From contig NZ_CP008896.1 of NCBI RefSeq assembly GCF_000730425.1, positions 2,852,001 to 2,916,000 on the forward strand: 64,000 nucleotides of DNA, in the 5' to 3' direction. The first letter of the stretch is position 1; every line of letters begins with the position of its first letter. The notes under the pieces are model-generated. The model worked only from the letters and a program-made list of their open reading frames with translations, did not search any database and had not been told where the DNA came from. This DNA is from Pseudomonas fluorescens. Its GTDB lineage: Bacteria > Pseudomonadota > Gammaproteobacteria > Pseudomonadales > Pseudomonadaceae. A program made the translations under genes and the position numbers. This document shows positions 41,073 to 51,975 of the stretch, piece after piece.

Positions 41073-44000
41073 TTGACCAACGTAACAAAGCCAAGCCCCT
41101 TGCGCGCAGCCCATATTGCGCCGGGCGCCCCCCTGCACGGAACCCTCAAGGGCGCGTTGGCGACGCTGGTCCTGTTGCTGCTCGCCTTGTTGTTCTGGCA
41201 ACTGCTGGACCAATTGCAGCAAAACCAGAAAAACCAGCAGCAATACACCATCGACTACAGCGCGGACCTGGCCGAACAGATCAGCCTGAACATGGCCCTG
41301 AGCGCGCAAATTGCCCTCAACCTGCTGCCGATCCTCGAACCGCCGCGCAACGATGAACAGCAGCAAGCGCTGATGCGCAGCCTACAGCGCTCGCTACCGG
41401 AACTGCGCAGCGTCGCCCTCCTCGCCCCCAGCGGCGCGGTCATCAGTGACAGCGCCGACAACAGCCAGGACAGCGCCTGGCTCGAGGAGCTGGTCAAGCG
41501 CAGCCATGCCCAATCCTATTACCTGAGCAATAACAGCGACGGTTCCATCATCTACCTGCTGCTGCACCAACCCAGCGGTGGCACCAAAATGTACTGGGCG
41601 TTGCGCCTGGCCCCCAGTTACCTGGCCAACCTGACACGCCAGGACGGCCAGGGGCCACGCCCGATGTGGGTGATTGAAAACCAGTTGAACCACCGGATTG
41701 TCAGCCGTGACAGCGGCATGCCTAGCCAGTGGTCCACCGGGCTGACCCCGGAAGAGCTGAACAAGACGGTGCTGGTCACGCCCTTGAGTAAAAGCGACTG
41801 GCAACTGCGCGGGCTGTTTGATCGCGCCGCCGTGCTGGAGCAACTGCTGCCGGCGTTTATCGGCAAGTGCCTGCTGGGCCTGGCCTTTTCGCTGATCCCA
41901 GTGCTGGTGCTGCTGAACATGCGCCGCCGCCAGCGCCAGGTCAACGAAGGCCGGCGCCGCTACCAGGATATTTTCGACGGCACCGGCGTGGCCTTGTGCG
42001 TGCTCGACCTCTCGGGCCTGCGCGGTTTCTTCGACAAGGCCCAGTTGCACACCCGCGAGCAATTGCAGGACTGGCTGCACAACAGCCCCGAGCAACGCCA
42101 GCAACTGCTCAAGGAACTGCGCATCACCGAGGTCAATCAGGTGGCGGTGCGCCTGCTGAATGTGGCCTCCTGCGAACAGGCATGGGACCGCTTGATAGAC
42201 GGCTGCCCCTTGAACACTTCGGCCATTGGCTATCAAGTGCTTGAAGCGGTACTGACCCAACAAAAACAGCTGGAGCTGGAGATTCAACTCAGCGACATCC
42301 AAGGCAACGACCAATACCTGTGGCTGGTGATGCGCCTGCCGGAAGAACAGCACGACTATAAGGCGGTGATCCTTAGCATCAGTGATATCACCAGCCGCAA
42401 GATGATCGAGCTGTCGCTGGTGGAGCGCGAAGGCTTCTGGTCGGACGTGGTGCGTACCGTACCGGATCACCTCTATGTGCAGGATGTGATCAGCCAGCGG
42501 ATGATTTTCAGCAACCACCACCTGGGCCACACCCTGGGCTACAACAAACCAGAACTGCAGCAGATGGGCGAGTACTTCTGGGAGATCCTGCTGCACCCCG
42601 AAGACGCCGAGTACTATCACGAACTGCGCCAGCAACAGCGCACAGCCGGTTACCTGGCGCAGTTGCAATGCCAGTTGCGCTTTCGTCACCGCAACAACCA
42701 GTGGCGGCGCTTCGAGATCCGCGAACAGGCCCTGGCCCGGGACAAGAGTGACCAGGTCACACGGATCATCGGCGTGGCCAAGGACATCACCGACCAGATA
42801 GAGGCCAGCGAGTCCTTGCGCGACAGCGAGCAGCGCTACCGCATGCTGGCCGAAAGCATCAGCGATGTGATTTTCTCCACCGACAGCAAGCTGGCCCTCA
42901 ACTACGTCAGCCCGTCGGTGAATGCCGTGCTGGGTTATGAAGTCGATTGGATCTTCAAGAACGGCTGGCAATCGACCATCGCCAACCCGCAGCAACTGAC
43001 CGGCATCTACACCCTGGTGGAGCGGGTCAGCCGCGCCCTGGACCAGCCCGAAGCCCTGGCCTTGCTGCGCGACGACATGCAGACCCAACTGTTCCTGTTC
43101 GATTGCCTGCGGGCCGATGGGCGCAAGGTGCCGATCGAACTGCGCCTGGTGCTGGTGTGGGACGAGCACGGCGCGTTCGAAGGCATCCTCGGCGTGGGTC
43201 GCGATATCAGCCAGCAACGCCGCGCCGAGAAAGACCTGCGCATGGCGGCCACGGTGTTCGAACACTCAACCTCGGCGATCCTGATCACCGACCCGGCAGG
43301 CTATATCGTGCAGGCCAACGAAGCCTTCAGCCGCGTCAGCGGTTATGCCGTGGCCGATGTGCTGGACCAACTGCCGAACATGCTCACCGTCGACGAGCAG
43401 CAGGAAGCGCACCTGCGTTATGTGCTCAAACAACTGCACCAGCACAGCACCTGGGAAGGTGAAGTGTGGCTCAAGCGCCGCAGCGGTGAGCATTACCCGG
43501 CCTGGGTCGGTATTACCGCCGTGCTCGATGACGAGGGCGACCTGGCCAGCTATGTGTGCTTTTTCAGCGATATCAGCGAGCGCAAGGCCAGTGAGCAACG
43601 CATCCACCGCCTGGCCTACTACGACGCCCTGACCCATCTGCCCAACCGCACCTTGTTCCAGGACCGCCTGCACACCGCGTTGCAATCAGCCGAACGGCAG
43701 AAGTCGTGGGTGGTGCTGATGTTCCTTGACCTCGACCGCTTCAAGCCGATCAACGACTCCCTGGGCCACGCCGCCGGCGACCGCATGCTCAAGGAAATGG
43801 CGACCCGCCTGCTCGGCTGCGTGGCCGAAGACGATACGGTGGCGCGCATGGGCGGTGACGAGTTCACCTTGCTCCTGCAACCGCGGGTCAGCCGCGAAAT
43901 GGCGCTGAACCGGGCAATCCATGTGGCCGAACAGATCCTCGCCAGCCTGGTGAAGCCGTTTGTGCTGGAAGGCCGCGAGTTTTTTGTCACCGCCAGTATC

Positions 44001-44924
44001 GGCATCGCCCTGAGCCCTCAGGACGGCAACGAACTGAGCCAACTGATGAAAAACGCCGACACCGCGATGTACCACGCCAAGGAGCGCGGCAAGAACAACT
44101 TCCAGTTCTACCAGGCCGACATGAATGCCAGCGCCCTGGAGCGCCTGGAACTGGAAAGCGATCTGCGCCACGCCCTGGAGCAGAACGAGTTCGTGCTGTA
44201 TTACCAGCCGCAGTTCAGTGGCGATGGCAAACGTTTGACCGGCGCCGAAGCCCTGCTGCGCTGGCGTCATCCACGCCGTGGGCTGGTGCCGCCGGGGGAT
44301 TTCATCCCGGTGCTGGAAGAGCTGGGCCTGGTGGTGGATGTGGGCGACTGGGTGATCGACGAGGCATGCCGCCAACTCAAGACCTGGCACCAGAGCAAGG
44401 TGCGGGTCCCCAAAGTCTCGGTGAACATTTCGGCACGGCAGTTCTCCGACGGGCAGCTGGGCACGCGGATCGCCACCATCCTCAAGGAAACCGGCCTGCC
44501 GCCGGCGTGCCTGGAGCTGGAGCTGACCGAAAGCATCCTGATGCGCGAGGTCAACGAGGCCCTGCAGATCCTCGCCAGCCTGAAAAACCTGGGCTTGAGC
44601 ATCGCTGTGGACGACTTCGGCACCGGCTACTCCTCGCTCAACTACCTCAAACAATTCCCTATCGATGTGCTGAAGATCGACCGCACTTTCGTTGACGGGC
44701 TGCCGTCCGGCGAGCAGGACGCGCAGATCGCCCGGGCAATCATTGCCATGGCCCACAGCCTGAACCTGGCGGTGATCGCCGAAGGCGTGGAAACCCATGA
44801 ACAACTGGACTTCCTGCGCGAGCATGGCTGTGACGAGGTGCAGGGTTACCTGTTCGGGCGGCCGATGCCGGCCAATCGGTTTGAGGCGCAGTTCTGTAAT
44901 GATGCGCTCTACATGTTTGACTGA
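41073..44924 (+). CDS. morA: MorA-type dual diguanylate cyclase / c-di-GMP phosphodiesterase
   Basis: This 1283-residue inner-membrane sensor has TM1 at about 28-46, a periplasmic domain to about 263, and TM2 at about 264-283. Four PAS domains begin near residues 295, 450, 581 and 722. A GGDEF domain from about 847 has an intact active-site GGDEF (about 926), and an EAL domain has EALLRW (about 1057). Both catalytic signatures are intact, so it may make and break c-di-GMP. It is next to glyA, as morA is in P. aeruginosa. No in-frame ATG or GTG precedes it after the last stop, so the TTG at 41073 is used. Confidence 0.92.
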   Translation: MTNVTKPSPLRAAHIAPGAPLHGTLKGALATLVLLLLALLFWQLLDQLQQNQKNQQQYTIDYSADLAEQISLNMALSAQIALNLLPILEPPRNDEQQQALMRSLQRSLPELRSVALLAPSGAVISDSADNSQDSAWLEELVKRSHAQSYYLSNNSDGSIIYLLLHQPSGGTKMYWALRLAPSYLANLTRQDGQGPRPMWVIENQLNHRIVSRDSGMPSQWSTGLTPEELNKTVLVTPLSKSDWQLRGLFDRAAVLEQLLPAFIGKCLLGLAFSLIPVLVLLNMRRRQRQVNEGRRRYQDIFDGTGVALCVLDLSGLRGFFDKAQLHTREQLQDWLHNSPEQRQQLLKELRITEVNQVAVRLLNVASCEQAWDRLIDGCPLNTSAIGYQVLEAVLTQQKQLELEIQLSDIQGNDQYLWLVMRLPEEQHDYKAVILSISDITSRKMIELSLVEREGFWSDVVRTVPDHLYVQDVISQRMIFSNHHLGHTLGYNKPELQQMGEYFWEILLHPEDAEYYHELRQQQRTAGYLAQLQCQLRFRHRNNQWRRFEIREQALARDKSDQVTRIIGVAKDITDQIEASESLRDSEQRYRMLAESISDVIFSTDSKLALNYVSPSVNAVLGYEVDWIFKNGWQSTIANPQQLTGIYTLVERVSRALDQPEALALLRDDMQTQLFLFDCLRADGRKVPIELRLVLVWDEHGAFEGILGVGRDISQQRRAEKDLRMAATVFEHSTSAILITDPAGYIVQANEAFSRVSGYAVADVLDQLPNMLTVDEQQEAHLRYVLKQLHQHSTWEGEVWLKRRSGEHYPAWVGITAVLDDEGDLASYVCFFSDISERKASEQRIHRLAYYDALTHLPNRTLFQDRLHTALQSAERQKSWVVLMFLDLDRFKPINDSLGHAAGDRMLKEMATRLLGCVAEDDTVARMGGDEFTLLLQPRVSREMALNRAIHVAEQILASLVKPFVLEGREFFVTASIGIALSPQDGNELSQLMKNADTAMYHAKERGKNNFQFYQADMNASALERLELESDLRHALEQNEFVLYYQPQFSGDGKRLTGAEALLRWRHPRRGLVPPGDFIPVLEELGLVVDVGDWVIDEACRQLKTWHQSKVRVPKVSVNISARQFSDGQLGTRIATILKETGLPPACLELELTESILMREVNEALQILASLKNLGLSIAVDDFGTGYSSLNYLKQFPIDVLKIDRTFVDGLPSGEQDAQIARAIIAMAHSLNLAVIAEGVETHEQLDFLREHGCDEVQGYLFGRPMPANRFEAQFCNDALYMFD

Positions 44925-44950
44925 AGTTTTGCAGTGAGGCTGATGGCCTC

Positions 44951-45009
44951 TTCGTGAGCAAGCCCGCTCCCACTCGCAAATCAAATGTGGGAGCGGGCTT
45001 GCTCGCGAA
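44951..45009. repeat. REPIN, GTGGGAGCGGGC class, short-loop, between morA and glyA
   Basis: AGCAAGCCCGCTCCCAC and TGTGGGAGCGGGCTTGCTCG are inverted with only about 14 bp between them. Confidence 0.9.
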
Positions 45010-45141
45010 GGCGCCCTCAAATACGCCATCCATCTCTGGATGAACGCCACTTGTCCGCGACATGATGTCCTTTCATATGCCATCTAAAACCCATTGGGTT
45101 AGAATGCCCCTCTTTTCTGCCCCCGATCCTTGAGGACCGCC

Positions 45142-46395
45142 ATGTTCAGCCGTGATTTGACTATTGCCAAGTACGACGCCGATCTCTTTGCCGCCATGGA
45201 GCAAGAAGCCGTGCGCCAGGAAGAGCACATTGAGCTGATCGCTTCGGAAAACTACACCAGCCCTGCGGTGATGGAGGCTCAAGGTTCGGTTCTGACCAAC
45301 AAGTACGCCGAAGGTTATCCGGGCAAGCGTTACTACGGCGGTTGCGAATTCGTCGACATCGTCGAGCAACTGGCCATCGACCGCGCCAAGGAGCTGTTCG
45401 GTGCCGATTACGCCAACGTCCAGCCACACGCCGGCTCCCAAGCCAACGCGGCCGTTTACCTGGCCCTGCTGCAAGGTGGCGACACCATCCTGGGCATGAG
45501 CCTGGCCCACGGCGGTCACCTGACCCACGGCGCCAGCGTTTCGTCCTCCGGCAAGCTGTACAACGCTGTGCAGTACGGCATCGACGGCAACGGCCTGATC
45601 GACTACGACGAAGTCGAGCGCCTGGCGGTCGAGCACAAGCCAAAAATGATCGTGGCCGGTTTCTCTGCCTACTCGCAGATCCTCGACTTCCCACGTTTCC
45701 GTGAAATCGCCGACAAGGTTGGCGCCTACCTGTTCGTCGACATGGCTCACGTGGCCGGTCTGGTGGCCGCTGGCGTCTATCCGAACCCAGTGCCTTACGC
45801 TGACGTCGTGACGACCACTACCCACAAGACCCTGCGCGGTCCCCGTGGCGGCCTGATCCTGGCTCGCGCCAACGCCGACATCGAGAAAAAACTGAACTCT
45901 GCCGTCTTCCCAGGCGCCCAGGGCGGCCCGCTGGAACACGTGATCGCCGCCAAGGCGATCTGCTTCAAGGAAGCCTTGCAGCCTGAGTTCAAGACTTACC
46001 AGCAGCAAGTGGTGAAAAACGCCCAGGCCATGGCCAGTGTGTTCATCGAGCGCGGTTTTGACGTGGTTTCCGGCGGTACTGAAAACCACCTGTTCCTGCT
46101 GTCGCTGATCAAGCAGGACATCTCCGGTAAAGATGCTGACGCAGCCCTGGGCAAAGCCTTCATCACCGTGAACAAAAACTCGGTACCGAACGACCCACGT
46201 TCGCCGTTCGTCACCTCGGGCCTGCGTTTCGGCACCCCGGCTGTGACCACTCGTGGCTTCAAGGAAGCAGAGTGCAAGGAACTGGCTGGCTGGATCTGCG
46301 ACATCCTGGCAGACCTTTCCAACGAAGCCGTGATTGACGCGGTACGTGAGAAGGTCAAGGCCATCTGCAAGAAGCTGCCGGTATACGGCGCTTGA
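45142..46395 (+). CDS. glyA: serine hydroxymethyltransferase GlyA
   Basis: This 417-residue PLP enzyme interconverts serine and glycine and feeds one-carbon units to folate. The PLP-Lys lies in [16 protein letters not shown] (about 229), and the N-terminal signature is [24 protein letters not shown]. The ATG at 45142 follows GAGGACCGCC. It has its own terminator. Confidence 0.97.
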   Translation: MFSRDLTIAKYDADLFAAMEQEAVRQEEHIELIASENYTSPAVMEAQGSVLTNKYAEGYPGKRYYGGCEFVDIVEQLAIDRAKELFGADYANVQPHAGSQANAAVYLALLQGGDTILGMSLAHGGHLTHGASVSSSGKLYNAVQYGIDGNGLIDYDEVERLAVEHKPKMIVAGFSAYSQILDFPRFREIADKVGAYLFVDMAHVAGLVAAGVYPNPVPYADVVTTTTHKTLRGPRGGLILARANADIEKKLNSAVFPGAQGGPLEHVIAAKAICFKEALQPEFKTYQQQVVKNAQAMASVFIERGFDVVSGGTENHLFLLSLIKQDISGKDADAALGKAFITVNKNSVPNDPRSPFVTSGLRFGTPAVTTRGFKEAECKELAGWICDILADLSNEAVIDAVREKVKAICKKLPVYGA

Positions 46396-46411
46396 TTGCA
46401 GTTGCTTGAAT

Positions 46412-46443
46412 GAAAAAGCCCGGCTCTTGAGCCGGGCTTTTTC
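46412..46443 (+). terminator. glyA terminator
   Basis: AAAAAGCCCGGCTC/GAGCCGGGCTTTTT hairpin, 16 bp after the stop. Confidence 0.93.
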
Positions 46444-46475
46444 ATGCCGATTTGAACTTGGAATGCCGATCAAAA

Positions 46476-46566
46476 GGTGGGAGCGGGCTTGCTCGCGAAG
46501 GCGACCTGTCAGTTGACGCATGTGCCGACTGATACACCGCTTTCGCGAGCAAGCCCGCTCCCACAT
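46476..46566. repeat. REPIN, GTGGGAGCGGGC class, between glyA and yjiA
   Basis: GGTGGGAGCGGGCTTGCTCG and CGAGCAAGCCCGCTCCCACA are inverted around about 45 bp. It lies between convergent genes. Confidence 0.93.
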
Positions 46567-46584
46567 TTTTAACTGCATTTCAGG

Positions 46585-47544
46585 TCAGGATTGGTAAACC
46601 CGGGTAAAGCCTGCGCGGATTTTGTCTTCCGGCAATTCGTCGGCAATAAACACAATCACGCTTTCCCGCGCCTCGCCTTCGGCCCATTCGGTATCCCAAT
46701 CGAAGCCGTAGAGTTTGAGCACGCCCTGGAACACCATGCGCCGGTCTTCTCCGGCAATGTTCAGCACGCCTTTGTAGCGCAACAATTGCTTGCCGTGTTC
46801 CTCCAGCAGTTCGTTCATGAATTCACTGAGGCGATCGATATCCAGCGGCTGGTCGGTGCGCAGCACCAGGCTGGAAATACGGTCGATGGACGGTGCCTGG
46901 CTAACCGGGCGCAGGGCCATGCCTGCATTGAGGTTGAAGCCGCGCACATCCAGCAATTCGGCGAGGTCAATCTTGCCGTGCTCCACCACACGAATCGGCG
47001 CACGCCGGTTGATGCGGGTCAGGCGCTGGCTGAGCGCGTCGAAACGGGCGTCGTCTACCAGGTCGCGCTTGCTTACCAGCAGGCGGTCTGCAAAGCCGAT
47101 CTGCGCCTGGGCAATGGTCTGGGTCAGGTGGTGCTCGGCGTGGGCCGCGTCCACCAGGGTGATGATGCCGTCGAGAAGATAGCGCTCGCGCAGTTCTTCA
47201 TCGATAAAGAAGGTCTGGGCCACCGGCGCCGGGTCGGCCAGGCCGGTGCATTCGATCACCAGGCGGTCGAAGGCGATCTCGCCGCTGTCCAGGCGTTCGA
47301 GCAGCAGGTACAGGGCCTTGGTCAGGTCGGTATGGATGGTGCAGCACACGCATCCGTTGGACAGGGTCATGACTTGCACCGGCTCATCGCCCAACAGCTG
47401 GGTGTCGATGCCGGCGTCGCTGAATTCATTTTCTATCACGGCGATTTTCAAGCCGTGTTCGGCCTTGAGCAGGTGACGCAACAAGGTGGTCTTGCCTGCG
47501 CCGAGAAAGCCGCTGAGGACGGTGACGGGGATGGGAGAGGACAA
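46585..47544 (-). CDS. yjiA: COG0523 (CobW/YjiA-type) metal-binding GTPase
   Basis: This 319-residue G3E GTPase has Walker A GFLGAGKTTLL (about 11-21), the metal-binding motif GCVCCT (CxCC) near 62-67, ECTGLADPAPV and SKRD. The C-terminal CobW_C domain is present (LLRYKGVLNIAGEDRRMVFQGV). The start is a TTG at 47544, placed 7 nt after AAGGAG. An in-frame ATG upstream would lie inside the REPIN and is rejected. It is in the cstA-ybdD-yjiA order seen in E. coli (btsT/yjiX/yjiA). Confidence 0.93.
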   Translation of the reverse strand: MSSPIPVTVLSGFLGAGKTTLLRHLLKAEHGLKIAVIENEFSDAGIDTQLLGDEPVQVMTLSNGCVCCTIHTDLTKALYLLLERLDSGEIAFDRLVIECTGLADPAPVAQTFFIDEELRERYLLDGIITLVDAAHAEHHLTQTIAQAQIGFADRLLVSKRDLVDDARFDALSQRLTRINRRAPIRVVEHGKIDLAELLDVRGFNLNAGMALRPVSQAPSIDRISSLVLRTDQPLDIDRLSEFMNELLEEHGKQLLRYKGVLNIAGEDRRMVFQGVLKLYGFDWDTEWAEGEARESVIVFIADELPEDKIRAGFTRVYQS

Positions 47545-47575
47545 AAATATTCTCCTTGAGGAAACACAACGCAAA

Positions 47576-47665
47576 TGTGGGAGCGGGCTTGCCCGCGATT
47601 GCGATCTCACATTCAACATCTCTGTTGACTGACAGTCCGCCATCGCGGGCAAGCCCGCTCCCACA
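47576..47665. repeat. REPIN, GTGGGAGCGGGC class, inside the ybdD-yjiA spacer
   Basis: TGTGGGAGCGGGCTTGCCCG and CGGGCAAGCCCGCTCCCACA are inverted. Both halves share the same TTGCCCGCG variant of the core. It lies between co-directional genes. Confidence 0.93.
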
Positions 47666-47694
47666 GGGGATCACATAGGCCCAACCCTATTGGG

Positions 47695-47892
47695 TCAACA
47701 GCACTTGGGCCCGCCCTTGCCGCCGTAACGGGCTTCCTGACGTTCCCGGAAGAACGTCTTGTAGTCCATCACCGGCTTGTCCGGGTGCTTGGTTTGCATA
47801 TGCTCGACGTAGGTGTCGTAGTCGGGCATGCCGACCATCAGGCGCGCGGCCTGACCGAGGTATTTACCGAGGCGACCGATGTCATTGAACAT
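47695..47892 (-). CDS. YbdD/YjiX family protein (CstA companion)
   Basis: This 65-residue protein ([58 protein letters not shown]) matches YbdD/YjiX and ends in a Cys pair (GGPKCC). It directly follows cstA by 15 bp and is co-transcribed with it. Its role is unclear, but it always accompanies CstA-type transporters. Confidence 0.93.
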   Translation of the reverse strand: MFNDIGRLGKYLGQAARLMVGMPDYDTYVEHMQTKHPDKPVMDYKTFFRERQEARYGGKGGPKCC

Positions 47893-47907
47893 GCTTGCAA
47901 CCCTCTA

Positions 47908-49974
47908 TCACGCGTCCGGCATGGCTTGGAATGGCGCTTCTTTATCCGTACGTTCCTTGCTGCCCCAGGCGGCTACGCCGACTTTGATCGCATAGAACAG
48001 GATGCTGAAGACCACGAACAGGAACAGCACCGTCAGTGTCGCGTTGGTGTAGGCGTTCCAGATCACGTGCTGCATCTGGTCGATGTTCTTCGCCGGGGCA
48101 AGGATCTGCCCGTTGGCCAGCGCATCGCTGTACTTCTTGGCCAGCGACAGGAAGCCGATTGCCGGGTTGGCGTCGAACAGCTTGATGAAGCCTGCAGTGG
48201 TGGTGCAGATCAGCAGCCACACAGCCGGCAACAGGGTGACCCAGATGTAGCGCTGGCGCTTCATTTTGATCAGGACAACGGTGGCGAGCATCAGCGCGAT
48301 ACCGGCCAGCATCTGGTTGGAGATGCCGAACAGCGGCCACAAGGTATTGATGCCACCCAGCGGATCGATGACGCCCTGGTACAGCAAGTAGCCCCACATC
48401 GCCACGCAGCCCGCCGTGGCAATCAGGTTGGCGGTCCAGGACTCGGTACGCTTGAGCGCCGGGACGAAGGAGCCGAGCAGATCCTGGAGCATGAAGCGAC
48501 CGGCACGGGTACCGGCGTCAACGGCGGTCAGGATGAACAGCGCCTCGAACAGGATCGCAAAGTGGTACCAGAATGCCATGGTGTTTTCACCCGGCAGGAC
48601 ACTGTGCAGGATCTGCGCGATACCAACCGCCAGGGTCGGCGCACCGCCAGCACGGGCCAGGATAGTGGTTTCACCGATATCGTTGGCCACCGCCTGCAGC
48701 GCTTCCGGGGTAATCGCAAAACCCCAACTGCTGACGGTCTGCGCCACGGTCACCACATCACTGCCAACCACGGCAGCCGGGCTGTTCATGGCGAAGTACA
48801 CACCCGGTTCGATCACCGAGGCGGCGACCATGGCCATGATGGCCACGAAGGACTCCATCAACATACCGCCGTAGCCGATGTATCGGGCGTTGGTTTCGTT
48901 GTCCAGCAGTTTGGGCGTGGTGCCCGAGGAAATCAGGGCGTGGAAGCCAGAGACCGCACCACAGGCGATGGTGATGAACAGGAACGGGAACAGGCCGCCC
49001 TTCCACACCGGACCGGTGCCGTCGATGAACTGGGTCAGCGCGGGCATTTTCAGGTCAGGCATGGTGACCAGGATGCCAATCGCCAGGGCGATGATGGTGC
49101 CGATTTTCAGGAAGGTCGACAGGTAATCGCGCGGCGCCAGGATCAGCCATACCGGCAATACCGCCGCCACGAAGCCATAGCCGACCAGCATCCAGGTGAT
49201 CTGGATCCCGGTGAAGGTGAAAGCCTTGGCCCATACCGGGTCAGCGGCAATCTGCCCGCCCAGCCAGATCGAACCCAGCAGCAACAGCACGCCAATGATC
49301 GAGATTTCGCCGATGCGGCCCGGGCGGATGTAGCGCATGTACACGCCCATGAACATCGCAATCGGGATGGTCGCCATCACCGTGAAGATGCCCCACGGGC
49401 TTTCGGCCAGGGCCTTGACCACGATCAGCGACAGTACCGCCAGGATGATGATCATGATCAGGAAACAGCCAAACAGCGCGATGGTCCCGGGAATACGGCC
49501 CATTTCTTCGCGGACCATGTCCCCCAGGGAACGGCCGTTGCGACGGGTGGACAGGAACAGGACCATAAAGTCCTGCACCGCCCCCGCCAGCACCACGCCG
49601 GCAATCAGCCACAGGGTGCCGGGCAGGTAGCCCATCTGCGCAGCCAATACCGGGCCGACCAGCGGCCCCGCGCCGGCAATGGCGGCGAAGTGGTGACCAA
49701 AGAGAATATGTTTGTTGGTCGGCACATAGTCCAGACCGTCGTTGTTGAGCACTGCGGGGGTGGCCCGCCGTGAATCGAGTTGCATCACATTATTGGCGAT
49801 GAACAGGCTGTAGTAACGATATGCCACCAGATAGATGGCGACTGCCGCGACAACAATCCACAAGGCGTTGATCGCCTCGCCGCGCCGCAAAGCCACTACG
49901 CCCAGGGCGCACGCTCCTACGATTGCCAGCAACAGCCAGGGTAGATGGCGTAGCAGGCTATTATTATTTTTCAT
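47908..49974 (-). CDS. cstA: carbon starvation protein CstA / pyruvate transporter (BtsT-like)
   Basis: This 688-residue inner-membrane transporter has about 16-18 helices. It contains NKHILFGHHFAAIAGAGPLVGPVLAAQMG, the CstA signature, and a conserved GGMLMESFVAIMAM stretch. The family imports pyruvate or peptides under starvation. It is divergent from mapZ and heads cstA-ybdD, with yjiA further downstream. Confidence 0.94.
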   Translation of the reverse strand: MKNNNSLLRHLPWLLLAIVGACALGVVALRRGEAINALWIVVAAVAIYLVAYRYYSLFIANNVMQLDSRRATPAVLNNDGLDYVPTNKHILFGHHFAAIAGAGPLVGPVLAAQMGYLPGTLWLIAGVVLAGAVQDFMVLFLSTRRNGRSLGDMVREEMGRIPGTIALFGCFLIMIIILAVLSLIVVKALAESPWGIFTVMATIPIAMFMGVYMRYIRPGRIGEISIIGVLLLLGSIWLGGQIAADPVWAKAFTFTGIQITWMLVGYGFVAAVLPVWLILAPRDYLSTFLKIGTIIALAIGILVTMPDLKMPALTQFIDGTGPVWKGGLFPFLFITIACGAVSGFHALISSGTTPKLLDNETNARYIGYGGMLMESFVAIMAMVAASVIEPGVYFAMNSPAAVVGSDVVTVAQTVSSWGFAITPEALQAVANDIGETTILARAGGAPTLAVGIAQILHSVLPGENTMAFWYHFAILFEALFILTAVDAGTRAGRFMLQDLLGSFVPALKRTESWTANLIATAGCVAMWGYLLYQGVIDPLGGINTLWPLFGISNQMLAGIALMLATVVLIKMKRQRYIWVTLLPAVWLLICTTTAGFIKLFDANPAIGFLSLAKKYSDALANGQILAPAKNIDQMQHVIWNAYTNATLTVLFLFVVFSILFYAIKVGVAAWGSKERTDKEAPFQAMPDA

Positions 49975-50147
49975 TTTTATATTCCAGCCAGGTTGGACAG
50001 AAAGACAGCCAGTCCGAGTTTAGCGCGCTGCGCCCTAAAGACCAGCCCCCTACGTTGGTCTAGAGCCTTGCCGGGGTGAAAAAAGCAGAAATAACGTCGC
50101 CATGATGGCGCAAGGCTACAATCCTTGTACCTACAGAGGGCTTCACC

Positions 50148-50516
50148 ATGAGCGACCAGCCATCCGATCGACGCCGTTTTCGGCGGATTGCCTTCGATGC
50201 CAGGACCGAACTCAAGCAAAACGGCCAGCAATGGCCGGTGCAACTGGTGGATTTATCGCTCAAGGGGCTGCTGGTGCAAAAGCCAGCGCCGTGGCTGGGC
50301 AGGGGTGACGAGCCGTTTGATGTGGACATTCATCTGGACGCCGAGACCGATGTGCATATGCAAGTGCGGTTAACCCATGACGACCAGGGTCAACTTGGGT
50401 TTGTCTGCGAGCATATCGACCTGGATTCGATCACCCATTTGCGCAGGCTGATCGAGCTCAACCTGGGGGATGAGGAGGAATTGCATCGGGAGCTGGGCGA
50501 ACTGCTCAACATCTAA
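50148..50516 (+). CDS. mapZ: PilZ-domain c-di-GMP receptor MapZ
   Basis: This 122-residue single PilZ domain binds c-di-GMP through RRRFRR (residues 8-13; RxxxR) and DLSLKG (D/NxSxxG, about 35-40). In P. aeruginosa the same gene, also next to radA, encodes MapZ, which inhibits the chemotaxis methyltransferase CheR1. The gene lies about 5 kb from morA, so a source and a receptor for c-di-GMP are close together. Confidence 0.88.
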   Translation: MSDQPSDRRRFRRIAFDARTELKQNGQQWPVQLVDLSLKGLLVQKPAPWLGRGDEPFDVDIHLDAETDVHMQVRLTHDDQGQLGFVCEHIDLDSITHLRRLIELNLGDEEELHRELGELLNI

Positions 50517-50524
50517 CCAGCTCC

Positions 50525-50554
50525 CTGTAGGAGCCGGCTTGCCGGCGCCTACAG
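50525..50554. repeat. single REP palindrome between mapZ and radA
   Basis: CTGTAGGAGCCGGCTTGCCGGC then GCCTACAG; arms pair around TTGC. It lies between convergent genes. Confidence 0.85.
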
Positions 50555-50572
50555 GGGTTGTGGTGTTGCGGG

Positions 50573-51940
50573 TTACTCGAATAGCGCATCCAGGGCCTGT
50601 TCCAGGCGCGTCACCGCAATAATGTGCAACCCCGGCGGCGCCTCCTTCGGCGCATTGCCTTTAGGCACGATAGCCCGCTTGAAGCCATGCTTGGCCGCCT
50701 CCTTCAGACGCTCCTGGCCGCTGGGCACTGGACGCACTTCACCCGACAGGCCCACCTCGCCAAACACCAGCAGGTCGTGGGGCAGTGGCCGATTGCGCAG
50801 GCTCGACATCACTGCCGCCATCAATGCCAGGTCCGACGCGGTTTCCAGCACCTTGACGCCGCCGACCACGTTGAGAAACACGTCCTGGTCGTGGGTGGGA
50901 ATCCCGCCGTGGCGATGCAGCACCGCCAGCAACATCGCCAGGCGGTTCTGATCCAGGCCCAGGGTCACGCGGCGGGGGTTGGCCAGATGGCTATCGTCCA
51001 CCAGGGCCTGGACTTCCACCAGCATCGGCCGGGTGCCCTCCCACGTCGCCATTACCACGCTGCCCGGCACCTCTTCCTGGGCGCGGGTCAGAAAGATCGC
51101 CGAAGGGTTGGAGACTTCTTTCAGCCCCCGGTCCGTCATGGCAAACACCCCCAGTTCGTTGACCGCACCAAAACGGTTTTTCACCGCCCGCAACAGACGC
51201 AGGCGCCCGTCGGACTCCCCCTCGAAATACAACACCGTATCGACCATATGCTCCAACACGCGCGGGCCGGCCAATGCGCCTTCCTTGGTGACATGGCCCA
51301 CCAGGAAAATCGCCGTGCCACTCTGTTTCGCGTAGCGCACCAGCAAGGCTGCACTCTCGCGCACCTGGGACACCCCACCCGGCGCCGACTGCAGTTGCTC
51401 GGTGAAAATCGTCTGGATCGAGTCGATCACCATCACCTTGGGTTTTTCCACCCGGGCGGTGGCAATGATGCTTTCGATACAGGTTTCGGTCATGACCCGC
51501 AGTTGGTCCTGGGGCAAGCCCAGGCGACGCGCGCGCATGGCCACCTGTTGCTGGGATTCTTCGCCAGTGACGTACAGGGCCGGCATGCGGCTGGCGATGC
51601 TGCACAGGGTTTGCAGGAGGATGGTCGATTTGCCGATGCCCGGATCACCGCCGATCAGGACCACCGAGCCATCCACCAGGCCGCCACCGAGCACCCGGTC
51701 AAGCTCGCCGGAAGCGGTGGAGAAGCGCGGGATTTCTTCGACACTGACTTCAGCCAGGGTCTTGATCTGGGCTTGCTGCCCGGTCCAACCAGAGCGGCCG
51801 CTGGGCGCCGCCGCACCGCCGCTTTCAATCATGGTTTCAGTGAGGGTGTTCCACGCACCGCACTCGCCACACTGGCCCGCCCATTTGGGAAAGGTCGCGC
51901 CGCACTCCGTGCAGCCGTACATGCGCTTGGCCTTTGCCAT
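50573..51940 (-). CDS. radA: DNA repair protein RadA
   Basis: This 455-residue RecA-like ATPase promotes branch migration in recombination. The N-terminal zinc finger is CTECGATFPKWAGQCGEC (Cys4). Walker A is GGDPGIGKSTIL (about 98-108), and the RadA-specific KNRFG motif is present (RAVKNRFGAVNELG). The C-terminal Lon-like domain lacks the catalytic Ser. It is convergent with mapZ and 35 bp from ankB. Confidence 0.96.
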   Translation of the reverse strand: MAKAKRMYGCTECGATFPKWAGQCGECGAWNTLTETMIESGGAAAPSGRSGWTGQQAQIKTLAEVSVEEIPRFSTASGELDRVLGGGLVDGSVVLIGGDPGIGKSTILLQTLCSIASRMPALYVTGEESQQQVAMRARRLGLPQDQLRVMTETCIESIIATARVEKPKVMVIDSIQTIFTEQLQSAPGGVSQVRESAALLVRYAKQSGTAIFLVGHVTKEGALAGPRVLEHMVDTVLYFEGESDGRLRLLRAVKNRFGAVNELGVFAMTDRGLKEVSNPSAIFLTRAQEEVPGSVVMATWEGTRPMLVEVQALVDDSHLANPRRVTLGLDQNRLAMLLAVLHRHGGIPTHDQDVFLNVVGGVKVLETASDLALMAAVMSSLRNRPLPHDLLVFGEVGLSGEVRPVPSGQERLKEAAKHGFKRAIVPKGNAPKEAPPGLHIIAVTRLEQALDALFE

Positions 51941-51975
51941 CCGAGAACCTCCAACCGAAAAACCGCGATGATAGC

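Noticed and set aside
41394..43265. 623-codon open frame antisense to morA
   Set aside because: MorA on the plus strand has intact GGDEF, EAL and PAS domains. The antisense frame is a shadow.
47545..47664. N-terminal extension of YjiA through the REPIN
   Set aside because: The extension is translated repeat sequence. AAGGAG and the TTG at 47544 give the normal family N-terminus.
47785..49773. 662-codon open frame antisense to cstA and ybdD
   Set aside because: It is His/Gln/Arg-rich and without a fold signature. CstA on the minus strand explains the region.
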